Below, in pieces: positions 8,391 through 17,728 of a DNA stretch of 49,081 bases. The notes beneath the pieces are model-generated. The model searched no databases. It saw nothing but the letters and a program-made list of their open reading frames with translations, and was not told the DNA's origin. The position numbers were made by a program, and so were the translations under genes. Positions within the stretch are counted from its first letter, which is position 1. Every line of letters begins with the position of its first letter. The DNA comes from JALUUH01 sp964636675. Lineage in GTDB: Bacteria; Pseudomonadota; Gammaproteobacteria; S012-40. Location: contig CAZWUO010000008.1 in assembly GCA_964636675.1 (NCBI GenBank), positions 1-49,081 on the forward strand. Reading direction: 5' to 3'.

Positions 8391-10292
8391 TTATTTATTT
8401 ACAATTTTTAATTTCGTATTTGCGTTATTAGGTTTGTATTTTTGTATCCACTCTTGGAGTTCGTGTATAGGCATCGGTTTTCCAATAAGAAAGCCTTGTA
8501 TGTGGTTACAACCATGGTTTTGCAAGTATTGAAGTTGTGACTCGCTTTCTACACCTTCGGCAATCAAATCCAGCTCGAGATGGCCTGCCATATTAATGAT
8601 GGTTTTTACAATAGCTAATGCTTTAGGGTCGGTTTCAATGTCTTTAATGAAACTTCTATCGATTTTTATGACATCAATAGGGTAGTTTTTTATATAATTG
8701 AGAGATGAATATCCGGTGCCAAAATCATCGAGTGACAAGCTTATTCCAAGATGGTGAATAGCCTCGAGTTTGCTAATTATATCTTGGTTATTGCCGAGTA
8801 AAATACTCTCAGTTATCTCTAAGTTAAGATTTTCTGGAGATACTTTAGAATTGTCAATAGCTGCTTGCAGCATGGGGAGAAAGCTCGTTTTACGAAAATG
8901 TAGGCCAGATATATTAACGCCTACTCGAATTGGAGTGGTGGTGAAATTCTGTAGTTCAACGGCATCCATACACATTTTGTTAACCGACCATTTTTCTGCA
9001 TCTGCTATGAGACCGGATTCTTCTAATGTGGGAATAAAGTCCAACGGTGGCATTAGGCCTTTTTCAGGATGCTGCCAACGTAATAAGCCTTCTACTCCGA
9101 TGAGTGTATTTGAGGAGATGTCTATTTGTGGTTGATAAAAGATAACGAACTGCTCTTCATCAATTGCTTTGCGCAAATCTGTTTCTACATGACTGAATTT
9201 TTTGCGGGTTTTTTTGTTGTCTACATAAAAACGCAGCGCCGAGCTTTTTGATTCTTTTGCATGGTTCAATGCGATTTCGGTATTGCTCAGCATTTCGCTT
9301 TCGTCGGCGGCATCTATTGGGAACATGCTGATTCCCATATTTATACTGACAAATATTTCTACATTATTGATCAATAGAGGCTCACGGAAATGCTCCATAA
9401 TGCGATTGGCAACTATTTCGATATTTTCTTTTGATTGGGCATTGATTAATGAGACAAAAAATTTATCCCCTCCTAATCTGGAGACAATATCCTCTTCACG
9501 TACCGAGAGTTTTATGTATTTCGCTGTTGTTTTTAGTATTTCATCGCCTTGTTGGTGGCCAAATGAATCGTTGATTGCTTTAAAACGACTGATGTTTATC
9601 AGTAGGCCGCCTACCACGGAGTCATGAGTAATTGCATTTTTTAAGCATCTTTCTAGATGTTCTAGCAAGGATTCGCGGTTAATGAGACCGGTGAGCGCAT
9701 CGGAAGATTTCAATTTATCAATGTAGTCTTTGGATTGATTGATTTGGTTTTTGCGTAGAAAAACCGATACGCCACTATCCGTAGGGTAGCAAATTAACTC
9801 AAGCGATATTGATTTATATGAATAATAGAGTTTTTCGGGTGTGCGGTTCTTTATAACGTTAAGTAGGTCTTTGCGTATACTGCAGTCATGGTGATCGACT
9901 ATGTTCAATATACGGCTGACAAATTCGCGATGCGATTGACACTTGAATAGTTCATAGGCTTTTTCGCTGGCGAGCTTAATGTCTAATTTATCACTGAGTA
10001 GGATGAAGCCATCAGAGTCTCGCTCGAGCAAGGCGTGGACATCAGCATGGATATTATACGCCGACTTGTATAGTTTGTTGGTGTAAAAAAAGGTTAATAA
10101 TATAATGCCAATGAGCAATGCTCGCATCCATAACGTTGCACCATCAATGAAAATAAGATTATCTAAAAATGTTGCGTTATTTTGTGCGAGAAAGAAGGTG
10201 TTAAACACGGTATCGATAATTACAAAAGCGAGGATCAATACCAAGCAGGGAATAAGTCGGTTTCTTTTCGAAATATAAAAGTGTTGCTTCAT
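8391..10292 (-). CDS. Membrane GGDEF-EAL protein, probable c-di-GMP phosphodiesterase
   Basis: A 633-residue protein with two N-terminal membrane segments (about 11-33 and 55-72), a PAS-like region (85-185), GGDEF (195-355) and EAL (370-620). The GGDEF active-site motif is GGDKF (274-278), where the metal-binding Glu is Lys, so cyclase activity is doubtful. The EAL domain begins VEGLLRW (E401 kept, Ala to Gly) and keeps NLEITES, DDFGTGYSSL, KIDRSFI and IAEGVES, so hydrolysis of c-di-GMP is plausible with the GGDEF part regulatory. No ribosome site is obvious at the ATG. Confidence 0.92.
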   Translation of the reverse strand: MKQHFYISKRNRLIPCLVLILAFVIIDTVFNTFFLAQNNATFLDNLIFIDGATLWMRALLIGIILLTFFYTNKLYKSAYNIHADVHALLERDSDGFILLSDKLDIKLASEKAYELFKCQSHREFVSRILNIVDHHDCSIRKDLLNVIKNRTPEKLYYSYKSISLELICYPTDSGVSVFLRKNQINQSKDYIDKLKSSDALTGLINRESLLEHLERCLKNAITHDSVVGGLLINISRFKAINDSFGHQQGDEILKTTAKYIKLSVREEDIVSRLGGDKFFVSLINAQSKENIEIVANRIMEHFREPLLINNVEIFVSINMGISMFPIDAADESEMLSNTEIALNHAKESKSSALRFYVDNKKTRKKFSHVETDLRKAIDEEQFVIFYQPQIDISSNTLIGVEGLLRWQHPEKGLMPPLDFIPTLEESGLIADAEKWSVNKMCMDAVELQNFTTTPIRVGVNISGLHFRKTSFLPMLQAAIDNSKVSPENLNLEITESILLGNNQDIISKLEAIHHLGISLSLDDFGTGYSSLNYIKNYPIDVIKIDRSFIKDIETDPKALAIVKTIINMAGHLELDLIAEGVESESQLQYLQNHGCNHIQGFLIGKPMPIHELQEWIQKYKPNNANTKLKIVNK

Positions 10293-10596
10293 TTTACGAC
10301 ATACACTTATTGAGCGATCGAAGCGTTATATTGAGTGTGACGATATTTCTCACATTCAGTCCTGGTTTTTTACTAGTAGTGATTTATAGCGTCCGTAAGG
10401 TGCGAAAAATACAAGTAAATTCGGTGTTTGTGTGAGTGAGTTCACAGAATTGAATATTAAAAAGTAATTTATATTAACTATTTATTATAGGTTAATCAGG
10501 CCGCTTATAATGCAGGAATATCAATGGGTTTTAATGCTTGGGTTTGTTGAAATTTTTTTTTGATCGGTTTTTTTTGGCGAGCAAGCTTGATGTGTT
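10293..10596. other. Intergenic region, no gene seen
   Basis: 304 bp between two leftward genes. AT-rich, with two T tracts near 10553-10575. It must hold the promoter of the GGDEF-EAL gene, but I could not pick out a convincing -35/-10 pair, and no repeat or RNA structure stood out. Confidence 0.5.
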
Positions 10597-11283
10597 TTAG
10601 GTCATACCACAGTTTAGGTTTCCCGGTACAGCGATATCGATTCGTTTGGGCTTTGGTAATTGTAAACTGTCCATGATTTCGATAAATTCTGCTTTGCTCG
10701 TATTATTGGATAATCGCGGATTCAGTGTTTTTTCTTCACCGATGGTTGATGAGGTAAAGCCCTCATAATCGTGCCCTGGATAGACAATTGTATTAGCATC
10801 AAGGGTAAATAACTTTTCGGTAATGGACTCATACAGTTTGCCAGAGTCACCTTGTTGAAAATCAGTTCTTCCACAGGCTCGAATTAATAATGCGTCTCCA
10901 GTGAATACATGACCTTTGATCACGAAGCTTACATCTCCATTGGTGTGTCCTGGAGTGTGTAATACATGGATTTCCTGTTCCCCGAGTTTAAAAACGAGGC
11001 CTTCCTTTATTTTAATATCTGCGCAATCATTACCGCTGTTGGTGTGCACAGCGATAGCACAAGCAAAGGATTCTCGCAACATTCCTGACCCGGTTAAATG
11101 ATCGGCGTGGACATGGGTTTCCAACGCATATTTTAGGCTTAGCCCTAAATCTTTAATATATTTTTCATCGCGTGGAAACTGTTCTTTTACGGAATCAATA
11201 ATTGCAGCTTCTTTGGTTATCTCATCAAATAAAATATAGGTGTATGTCCATGTGTCTCTGTCAAAGAGTTGCTTGATTTTCAT
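10597..11283 (-). CDS. ETHE1-type persulfide dioxygenase (metallo-beta-lactamase fold)
   Basis: A 228-residue iron enzyme that oxidises glutathione persulfide to sulfite. The match to the ETHE1 group is close: THVHADHLTGSG (H57, H59, D61, H62), HTPGHTNGDVSF (H113), FTGDALLIRACGRTDFQQGD (D130), YPGHDYEGFTSST, and EEKTLNPRL. The ATG at 11283 is preferred over a TTG at 11301 because family proteins start near MKIKQLFD. It is divergent from the SulP gene 295 bp away. The block that follows (sulfate transporter, sulfite reductase) fits a role in feeding or clearing sulfite. Confidence 0.92.
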   Translation of the reverse strand: MKIKQLFDRDTWTYTYILFDEITKEAAIIDSVKEQFPRDEKYIKDLGLSLKYALETHVHADHLTGSGMLRESFACAIAVHTNSGNDCADIKIKEGLVFKLGEQEIHVLHTPGHTNGDVSFVIKGHVFTGDALLIRACGRTDFQQGDSGKLYESITEKLFTLDANTIVYPGHDYEGFTSSTIGEEKTLNPRLSNNTSKAEFIEIMDSLQLPKPKRIDIAVPGNLNCGMT

Positions 11284-11578
11284 TCGGTTCTCGCAGATCA
11301 ATAATTACTTCGTCCATTTGTTTTCCTATTACATCGTAATATCAAAATTAATGTTAACATCAATAAGTATGTAATTAAAAGCTAATGTTTCGTCAGGCGT
11401 TTTCTTTTTGGATTTCAATGCTATGTTTGAGGAAAAACCGATAATAATAGTATGTTATGGTAGAAATGTGTTTTCAGATTTAACTGTATGATTTTACTTG
11501 AAAAAATGGATGTATGCTTGATGGGTTGAGGTATGCGGCATCAACTACAGCGACTGAATTGAGAGTCATGGAGTCAAA

Positions 11579-13276
11579 ATGAAAGACAGTTTGTCACGAA
11601 TATTTCCACTGCTTAGATGTTTGGGTCATTACCAGAAGTCATTTTTCGTGGATGATTTATCCGCCGGCTTGACGGTGGCTGTGATGTTGGTGCCCCAGGG
11701 GATGGCTTATGCGATGCTTGCGGGTTTACCGCCTATTCTGGGTTTATACGCTTCTATCGTTCCATTATTGATTTACGCCTTATTGGGTAGCTCAAAACAA
11801 CTCTCTGTGGGTCCTACTGCGATCATGTCGTTAATGACGGCAGCGGCAGTAGGTGTTCTCGCTGAAGTGGGTACGGATATGTATCTTGTTTACGCGGTAA
11901 TGTTAGCGTTAATGGTCGGGGTTATTCAATTTGCTATGGGCTTGATGAGATTTGGCTTCATGGTTAATTTTTTATCCCATCCCGTCATCAGTGGGTTTAC
12001 TTCAGGTGCTGCAATTATCATCGGAGTGAGTCAATTGAAACATCTATTAGGCATCGATGCACCACGCAGTATTGGGTTAAATGAAATGATAGCCAGCATT
12101 TTTGATAAACTAGGCGATCTGAATTATGTAACGTTTGCGCTGGGCGTATCAAGTATCGCATTCTTAGTATTACTAAAACGCTGGAAACCACAGTTTCCCG
12201 GAGCCTTGTTAGTCATCGTGATAAGCACATCTATTGTTTGGTTTTTTGAGTTGCCTCAATTTGGGGTTAAAATCGTGGGCGCAGTGCCTGCTGGATTGCC
12301 CGATCTGAGTTTCCCAAAGCTTGAGTTTAATGCAGTGCAAAGCTTATTGCCTGCTGCTTTGATTATTGCAATGGTCGGTTTTTTGGAGTCTATTTCAGTC
12401 GCCAAAGCCATTGCGCGCAAGCAGCGTGATGAAATAAATCCGAACCAGGAATTGATGGGCTTAGGGCTCGCAAATATCGCTGGTAGTTTGTTTAAGGCTT
12501 TTCCTGTGACCGGTGGTTTTGCGCGAACGGCGGTAAATGTAGAAGCTGGAGCAAAAACAGGTATCGCTTCAATCATCACGGCAATATTTATCGCTATTGT
12601 ATTGGTTTATTTGACCCCATTGTTTTATTTCTTGCCGAACACTGTATTGGCCGCGATCATCATGACTGCGGTGATTAGCCTCGTGGACTGGAGGGAGGTG
12701 AGGCATCTTTATAAAGTTAAAAAAAGTGACCTCATATTGTTATTGATTACTTTTTTTGCGACCTTAGTTTTAGGTATAGAAGAGGGCATATTGCTTGGGA
12801 TTGGTTCGTCATTATTATGGTTTATTATCAAAACCACGAAACCCCACACGGCTGTATTGGGGCGGATTCCCGAAACTAAGATATATCGTAATGTGCAAAA
12901 CTATGCAGACCTTGAACTGGAAAAGGGAATACTGATTTTGCGTATCGATGCACAATTTTATTTTGGAAACGCAAATTTTCTGAAGCAATTCATAAACGCA
13001 AAAATTAGTCAGCAGGAAGATCTCAAAGCCATTATCATTGAGGCTGCGAGCATTAACCAAATTGATTCATCTGCCGAAGCTATGTTAAACGAGATTTGTG
13101 AAGATTTAGCTGAGCGCGGAGTGGTATTGTATTTTGCAAATGTTAAGAGACCGGTAATGGATGTCATGCAAAACTCGGGGTTCGATCAAAAGCTTGGCTT
13201 AGATCATTTTTTTTTAGATTTGCATAGTGCGGTTGTTAGTGCCAGAGTTTTACCTTTTTATCATATCCCTAAATAA
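11579..13276 (+). CDS. SulP-family anion transporter with STAS domain
   Basis: A 565-residue inner-membrane protein. The N-terminal 400 residues are the Sulfate_transp domain with about 10-14 membrane segments, starting with the family mark VAVMLVPQGMAYAMLAGLPPILGLYAS split over segments 1-2. Residues 435-550 form a cytosolic STAS domain (LILRIDAQFYFGNANFL). GGAGTCAAA precedes the ATG. Members move sulfate, bicarbonate, molybdate or other anions. The adjacent sulfite reductase and persulfide dioxygenase favour sulfate or a related sulfur oxyanion (inference). Length is normal. Confidence 0.9.
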   Translation: MKDSLSRIFPLLRCLGHYQKSFFVDDLSAGLTVAVMLVPQGMAYAMLAGLPPILGLYASIVPLLIYALLGSSKQLSVGPTAIMSLMTAAAVGVLAEVGTDMYLVYAVMLALMVGVIQFAMGLMRFGFMVNFLSHPVISGFTSGAAIIIGVSQLKHLLGIDAPRSIGLNEMIASIFDKLGDLNYVTFALGVSSIAFLVLLKRWKPQFPGALLVIVISTSIVWFFELPQFGVKIVGAVPAGLPDLSFPKLEFNAVQSLLPAALIIAMVGFLESISVAKAIARKQRDEINPNQELMGLGLANIAGSLFKAFPVTGGFARTAVNVEAGAKTGIASIITAIFIAIVLVYLTPLFYFLPNTVLAAIIMTAVISLVDWREVRHLYKVKKSDLILLLITFFATLVLGIEEGILLGIGSSLLWFIIKTTKPHTAVLGRIPETKIYRNVQNYADLELEKGILILRIDAQFYFGNANFLKQFINAKISQQEDLKAIIIEAASINQIDSSAEAMLNEICEDLAERGVVLYFANVKRPVMDVMQNSGFDQKLGLDHFFLDLHSAVVSARVLPFYHIPK

Positions 13277-13591
13277 AATATTGGCATTATCCCGATTCCG
13301 GATGGAAGAGGATTTACTGATAGACAAACTTCGATTTATGTTCAATTCAAAAAAGAAATACCGCTATCGAAAAAATTGATCCCGCTCGGTGTTGAGACAC
13401 GCTATATTCCGCTTCACTGGATTAGTCGTACAGCGATGGCTTATTTCTCGCGTTCTAATGGCGAATCTAGCAGACCCCAATGATAATAAAGTTTATATTA
13501 TCGTTATAAATTATATAGTTAAGTTGACATGGTTTGCTCGTTGGTGTTTTGCCTTCCGATTATGTCCCTAACTAAGAAGTGGATTTTTTTT
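13277..13591. other. Intergenic region upstream of sulfite reductase
   Basis: 315 bp between the SulP gene and cysI, both rightward. The last 100 bp are very AT-rich (TTTATATTATCGTTATAAAT near 13490) and contain a TTGACA at about 13524, but no matching -10 at 16-18 bp. Probably carries the cysI promoter. No gene or repeat seen. Confidence 0.4.
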
Positions 13592-15304
13592 ATGTATATT
13601 TATGATGATCACGACCAAAAAATTGTCGATGAGCGCGTTATTCAATTTCGCGACCAGACCCAACGTTATCTGGCAGGTAAGCTCGGTGAGGAAGAGTATC
13701 GCAGCCTCAGGTTAATGAACGGCTTATATGTGCAAACGCATGCACCGATGCTGCGAGTTGCGATTCCATATGGCCTCATTTCCAGTCAACAAATGCATAT
13801 GTTGTCGCATATTGCGACTAAATATGACAAAGGTTATGGGCATTTCACGACTCGGCAGAATATTCAATATAACTGGCCTGTATTAGAAACCGTACCGGAT
13901 ATTTTACAAGCGCTAGCAACGGTGCAAATGCACGCGATGCAAACGAGCGGAAACTGCATGCGTAACGTGACTTCTGATCATTTAGCCGGTGTGGCAGCGG
14001 ATGAAATTGAGGATCCCCGGCCTTATTGTGAAATTATTCGCCAGTGGTCGACTTTACATCCGGAGTTTGCCTATTTGCCCCGTAAATTTAAGTTTGCCGT
14101 TACGGGTGCGGTAAAAGATCGCGCTGCGTCACAAGTGCACGATGTTGGCTTGCATTTGCATCGTCATTCGAATGGTGAAGTAGGTTTTGAAGTATTAGTC
14201 GGCGGAGGTTTAGGGCGTACGCCTATCATCGGTAAAGTGATACGTGAGTTTTTACCGAAAAAACATTTGTTATCGTATCTCGAGGCCATATTGCGGGTTT
14301 ATAATCGAATGGGTCGCCGCGATAATATGTATAAAGCGCGAATAAAAATATTAGTGAACTCACTGGGTATTGATCAATTTCGTGAACTCGTTGAAGCAGA
14401 ATGGCGTGCTATCCTGGATACTTCCTCTGTTAATCTGGAATTAGATGAAAAGGAAATCGAGCGGGTAAAAGCATTTTTTACACCGCATGCATATGCCAAA
14501 GATGCGCTAAATGACTCGTTGTATCAGGAAAACCTGAATGCGTTTTCTGCTTTTAAAACCTGGGTTGAGCACAATACAAAAGACCATAAAATACCAGGGT
14601 ATCGTATCGTTTTTGTCTCACTTAAAGCCCCGAGTAATCCACCCGGTGATATCTCAGATACTCAAATGACGGTGGTTGCACAGCTTGCCGAAAAATTCAG
14701 CATGGGTGAGATACGTAGTACGCATGATCAAAATCTTGTCTTGGCTGAAGTCAAACAAGCGGATTTATTTACAGTATGGCGAGAGTTAAAGGCACATGGA
14801 ATGGCAATGCCAAACATCGGTACTTTGACGGATATGATCTGCTGTCCTGGACTGGATTTTTGTGCATTAGCCAATGCACGAGCGATCACGGTTGCTGAGC
14901 AAATTAATGAGCGCTTCGAAAATATGGATTATTTGTATGATCTTGGTGATTTACAGGTCAAAGTTTCGGGATGCATGAACGCATGTGGGCATCATCATGT
15001 AGGGCATATTGGTTTACTCGGTGTGGATAAAAAGGGTGCTGAATGGTATCAAATTACGCTTGGCGGTTGTGCTGAAAATGATGCTGCTATCGGTGAAGTC
15101 ATCGGGCGTTCGGTGCCGATTGACGAGGTTGCATTGGCCATTGAAAAAATATTAACCATATATGTGGAGAAACGTAACGTAGGGGAAATATTTTTAGATA
15201 CCTATCGGCGCATTGGCAAACAGCCGTTTAAAGATTATCTATATTCCGATCAAGCAGCGAGTTCGCTGGCATCGGCTAAAGGGAGCACGCATGCAAGTCA
15301 TTAA
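13592..15304 (+). CDS. cysI: Siroheme sulfite/nitrite reductase, haemoprotein subunit
   Basis: A 570-residue siroheme-[4Fe-4S] reductase. The cluster/siroheme cysteines are visible: C418-x5-C424 in CCPGLDFC and C461-x3-C465 in SGCMNACGHHH. The start MYIYDDHDQKIVDERV matches the usual beginning of the sulfite reductase of pseudomonad-like gammaproteobacteria, so the ATG at 13592 is chosen over upstream in-frame starts. It reduces sulfite to sulfide for cysteine synthesis. A nitrite role cannot be ruled out from sequence. The downstream DUF934 gene overlaps it by 14 bp, a pairing known for assimilatory sulfite reductases. Confidence 0.92.
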   Translation: MYIYDDHDQKIVDERVIQFRDQTQRYLAGKLGEEEYRSLRLMNGLYVQTHAPMLRVAIPYGLISSQQMHMLSHIATKYDKGYGHFTTRQNIQYNWPVLETVPDILQALATVQMHAMQTSGNCMRNVTSDHLAGVAADEIEDPRPYCEIIRQWSTLHPEFAYLPRKFKFAVTGAVKDRAASQVHDVGLHLHRHSNGEVGFEVLVGGGLGRTPIIGKVIREFLPKKHLLSYLEAILRVYNRMGRRDNMYKARIKILVNSLGIDQFRELVEAEWRAILDTSSVNLELDEKEIERVKAFFTPHAYAKDALNDSLYQENLNAFSAFKTWVEHNTKDHKIPGYRIVFVSLKAPSNPPGDISDTQMTVVAQLAEKFSMGEIRSTHDQNLVLAEVKQADLFTVWRELKAHGMAMPNIGTLTDMICCPGLDFCALANARAITVAEQINERFENMDYLYDLGDLQVKVSGCMNACGHHHVGHIGLLGVDKKGAEWYQITLGGCAENDAAIGEVIGRSVPIDEVALAIEKILTIYVEKRNVGEIFLDTYRRIGKQPFKDYLYSDQAASSLASAKGSTHASH

Positions 15305-15770
15305 AAATCGACAGATCGTTGATGATGCATGGCAGATGATCGGGGTTAATGATCTTCTGCCTGAAAGTCATTTTATTATTCCATTTATGCGCTGGAAAAA
15401 AGAGCGTGATATGTTCATCGATAAAAGGACAAACCTGGGTGTTTGCGTTAATGGTGGTGATAATCTTGAAGATCTTATAGAAGATTTGGGGCTTTTCTCA
15501 ATCATCGCACTTGAGTTTCCTAAGTACACTGATGGTCGTTGTTTTAGTTATGCGCGTTTGTTGCGTGAAAGATATCATTATCAAGGTGAATTACGCGCAG
15601 TTGGCAACGTATTGCGCGATCAACTTGCTTTTTTGGAGCGATGTGGCATAGATTCTATTGTGTTAGATGTCAGCGAGGACTTATCTGAAGCACTAAGGTC
15701 TTTTGATGATATTTCGGTGAAATATCAGAGTGCTGCAGATGCTATGGAACCATTATATCGTTATCGATAG
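15291..15770 (+). CDS. DUF934 family protein, sulfite reductase partner
   Basis: A 159-residue protein starting at the ATG at 15291, inside the end of cysI, with AAAGGGA upstream, so translation is probably coupled. Family marks: GVCVNGGDNLEDL, FPKYTDGRCFSYARLLRERY and GELRAVGNVLRDQLAFLERCG. DUF934 proteins almost always follow this type of sulfite reductase and are thought to help in electron supply or assembly. The mechanism is not established. It ends 32 bp before the convergent DUF3025 gene. Confidence 0.9.
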   Translation: MQVIKNRQIVDDAWQMIGVNDLLPESHFIIPFMRWKKERDMFIDKRTNLGVCVNGGDNLEDLIEDLGLFSIIALEFPKYTDGRCFSYARLLRERYHYQGELRAVGNVLRDQLAFLERCGIDSIVLDVSEDLSEALRSFDDISVKYQSAADAMEPLYRYR

Positions 15771-15802
15771 GCCTATGGGTTTTGGGGGTGGTATGTTGAG
15801 CG

Positions 15803-16699
15803 CTACTCTGAATACTGAGATACCGTGTAAGGTTTCTGTTTGCGTTTTCGAAAATAGGCTTTGTTCGCGTAAAAATTCTCGTTATTGTTATCAATATGCC
15901 ATCCGGGATAGCCTAATACAGGAATAGGTGTTAGCGCTTTGGGGGTTTGTATATCTCCTTGCTCAAATAATACCGATGCTGCATTATCCAGATAGCTAAG
16001 CTGTTGTTCGAGTTCGTCCGAAAAAAAGGATTCTGGTACACCGAGCAAGAGGGAATGCGAAGTCATTCCGATATACGGTTGCAGTGCTTTTTCATACAAG
16101 GCATGGCCAAATACAAATATTTTTAGTGTTGACTGAATAAGCTCTCTATTATCCCAAAAAAGCGCTTTCCAGTTTGCATTTTTGATGAGTTGTAATAAAG
16201 ACGCATTACAACACACGATGATACTTCCGCATTCATCGAATAAAGTGAGTGCATTTTCTATAGGGCCGCGATTTTTCTGTGAACCTTTGGTTTTCTGAGA
16301 AGCCTTGGTTTTCAGTGAAGCTATGGATGAACTCCTTTTCAACGCTTCTTTATAATGCAAGTAGTTGAGTATGCTTTTAGTGTTGGGGAAGTTGTTCCAC
16401 ACTAATACTTGAAAAAAATCATGCCAGTTGTTTTCACGAGTTTGAATTTCACCGTCTAAAAAAATACGTGGTTCATAGTGTTGCTCAAATGTCTGAGGTT
16501 TTTCATCTTGGCTTACAAAGTGTATGGGTATATTGTTTTTCGACGTAATACAACGCGTCGATATAAATAGATTATAGTCATTTAATGTAGGCCATGTAGC
16601 AAACGAGCTGAAGAAAAACTGAGTATTTATGAGCGGGAAAAACAATGGACTCGCTAAATAGAATTGGGAGTTCCAGTTTAGGTTTTCGGATCGATTCAT
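15803..16699 (-). CDS. DUF3025 family protein
   Basis: A 298-residue cytosolic protein of unknown function. Recognised by YEPRIFLDGEIQTRENNWHD in the first half, then FPNTKSILNYLHYKEA, ALTLFDECGSIIVC, FVFGHALYEKALQPYIGMT and, near the end, LGYPGWHIDNNNENFYANKAYFR. A Ser/Lys-rich insert (about 125-145, SIASLKTKASQKTKGSQKNR) is probably a loop. Its start lies 7 bp after the stop of the upstream membrane-protein gene and its ribosome site (AAGGG) overlaps that gene's last codons, so the two are likely co-translated. Confidence 0.85.
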   Translation of the reverse strand: MNRSENLNWNSQFYLASPLFFPLINTQFFFSSFATWPTLNDYNLFISTRCITSKNNIPIHFVSQDEKPQTFEQHYEPRIFLDGEIQTRENNWHDFFQVLVWNNFPNTKSILNYLHYKEALKRSSSIASLKTKASQKTKGSQKNRGPIENALTLFDECGSIIVCCNASLLQLIKNANWKALFWDNRELIQSTLKIFVFGHALYEKALQPYIGMTSHSLLLGVPESFFSDELEQQLSYLDNAASVLFEQGDIQTPKALTPIPVLGYPGWHIDNNNENFYANKAYFRKRKQKPYTVSQYSE

Positions 16700-16706
16700 T
16701 TGTGGC

Positions 16707-17507
16707 TTAACCCTTAGGTTTCACTCTTACCAGCTTTGCCTCGATGCCATAATGTTTTTTTAAGCGTATTATCTCCATTAAACCAGCTGATTTTGTTCGT
16801 GGTATTTTTTGTAGAATATAATATTCTTTTTTTGATTTTTTTATATGTAATTCAGGAATTAATAAAGTACTACTATAGGCGTCGAGACGGCCATCAAGTA
16901 GTTCCTTATCCATCGATTTATCTAAAATAATATAATATTGTCTGAGTTCAGCGTTCGTTTGGAACTGAATGCCGGGGTTGAACTTTTCGTCAGCATCGGT
17001 CTTAAAAAATGATTCTTCTGCATGCGCACTTTTAATGCCGAGTATAGGGAGAAAGCTACTAGTATCGATGCGGGTCAGCCCATCGCTGGTATCAAACTCA
17101 ACGGTAGGTATCTCAGTGATTCCCGATAAGTCTTGTAAATTACTTTCGAGTTGTTGGTATTGTTTGTCGAGTTCAGCAATGTTTGCTTGTCCACTAACGG
17201 TAGCGCTAGACATGTTTATAGCGCCGCTTAATACTGCTGGCAGCGCGAGTCCTGCCATGTATAGATTTTTACTTGTGGTTTCTTCACCCCAATAAAGCCA
17301 CATCATCGAAATGCCGATGATTGCGCCAAAGATCATGGATGCAATCAAAAAATCATAGGTAAAAAAATTCACTTCCATTGTTGCAGTTTGTACGCTGACA
17401 AAAGTAAACAATCTAGGGAAAAATGCGGCAATCAGGCCGGCGCTAAAACCGATGCTAAAAAGGGTGAATCGGTTAAACTGTTTAGGAGGGGCTAGTCCTT
17501 CGCTCAT
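16707..17507 (-). CDS. Unrecognised membrane protein
   Basis: A 266-residue protein of unknown family. The start is placed at the ATG at 17507, which has GGGAGAAG about 9 nt upstream; a longer frame reaches 17564 without one. Three hydrophobic segments are visible in the first 105 residues (LFSIGFSAGLIAAFFPRLF; FLIASMIFGAIIGISMMWLY; LYMAGLALPAVLSGAINM). Then comes a short heptad-like stretch (IAELDKQYQQLESNLQDL) and a hydrophilic C-terminal half ending in a compact YYILQ...GIEAKLVRVKPKG region, vaguely like a SPOR fold. That is only a resemblance. Probably one unit with the DUF3025 gene. Confidence 0.65.
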   Translation of the reverse strand: MSEGLAPPKQFNRFTLFSIGFSAGLIAAFFPRLFTFVSVQTATMEVNFFTYDFLIASMIFGAIIGISMMWLYWGEETTSKNLYMAGLALPAVLSGAINMSSATVSGQANIAELDKQYQQLESNLQDLSGITEIPTVEFDTSDGLTRIDTSSFLPILGIKSAHAEESFFKTDADEKFNPGIQFQTNAELRQYYIILDKSMDKELLDGRLDAYSSTLLIPELHIKKSKKEYYILQKIPRTKSAGLMEIIRLKKHYGIEAKLVRVKPKG

Positions 17508-17601
17508 GATGTTTATCTTCTCCCTGAGTAAGATTGCAACAGCTAATTGCTTTGATATTAACATTAATGCAATGTCTAAGATAAATATACACGCTTGAAT
17601 A

Positions 17602-17632
17602 ACGAATTCAAACCGTCGTTTGCGGAATTCGT
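17602..17632. repeat. Short inverted repeat upstream of the membrane-protein gene
   Basis: ACGAATTC, 15 bp, then GAATTCGT: a perfect 8-bp inverted repeat about 95 bp before the start at 17507 and next to the candidate rightward promoter. It could be an operator for either direction. Confidence 0.35.
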
Positions 17633-17635
17633 GAT

Positions 17636-17664
17636 TTGACTTTTGTATCCGTATTCTATGTTAT
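17636..17664 (+). promoter_or_regulatory. Candidate rightward promoter before the split glycosyltransferase
   Basis: TTGACT and TGTTAT with 17-bp spacing. A transcript from here would run through inverted-repeat element A before reaching the ATG at 17949. The -10 is only a four-of-six match. Confidence 0.3.
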
Positions 17665-17710
17665 TATTCGGGTTGGGGAGGCTCTGATGAAGCTCTGATA
17701 TAGTCACTAT

Positions 17711-17728
17711 CTAGGATTATAATCCTAG
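17711..17728. repeat. Perfect 18-bp palindrome
   Basis: CTAGGATTATAATCCTAG reads the same on both strands. Its right half is also the first bases of inverted-repeat element A, so it looks like two element ends (CTAGG and CCTAG) facing each other across eight AT-only bases. Confidence 0.7.

Noticed and set aside
13389..13571. Short frame before cysI
   Set aside because: No ribosome site, AT-rich spacer, no recognisable protein; treated as noncoding.
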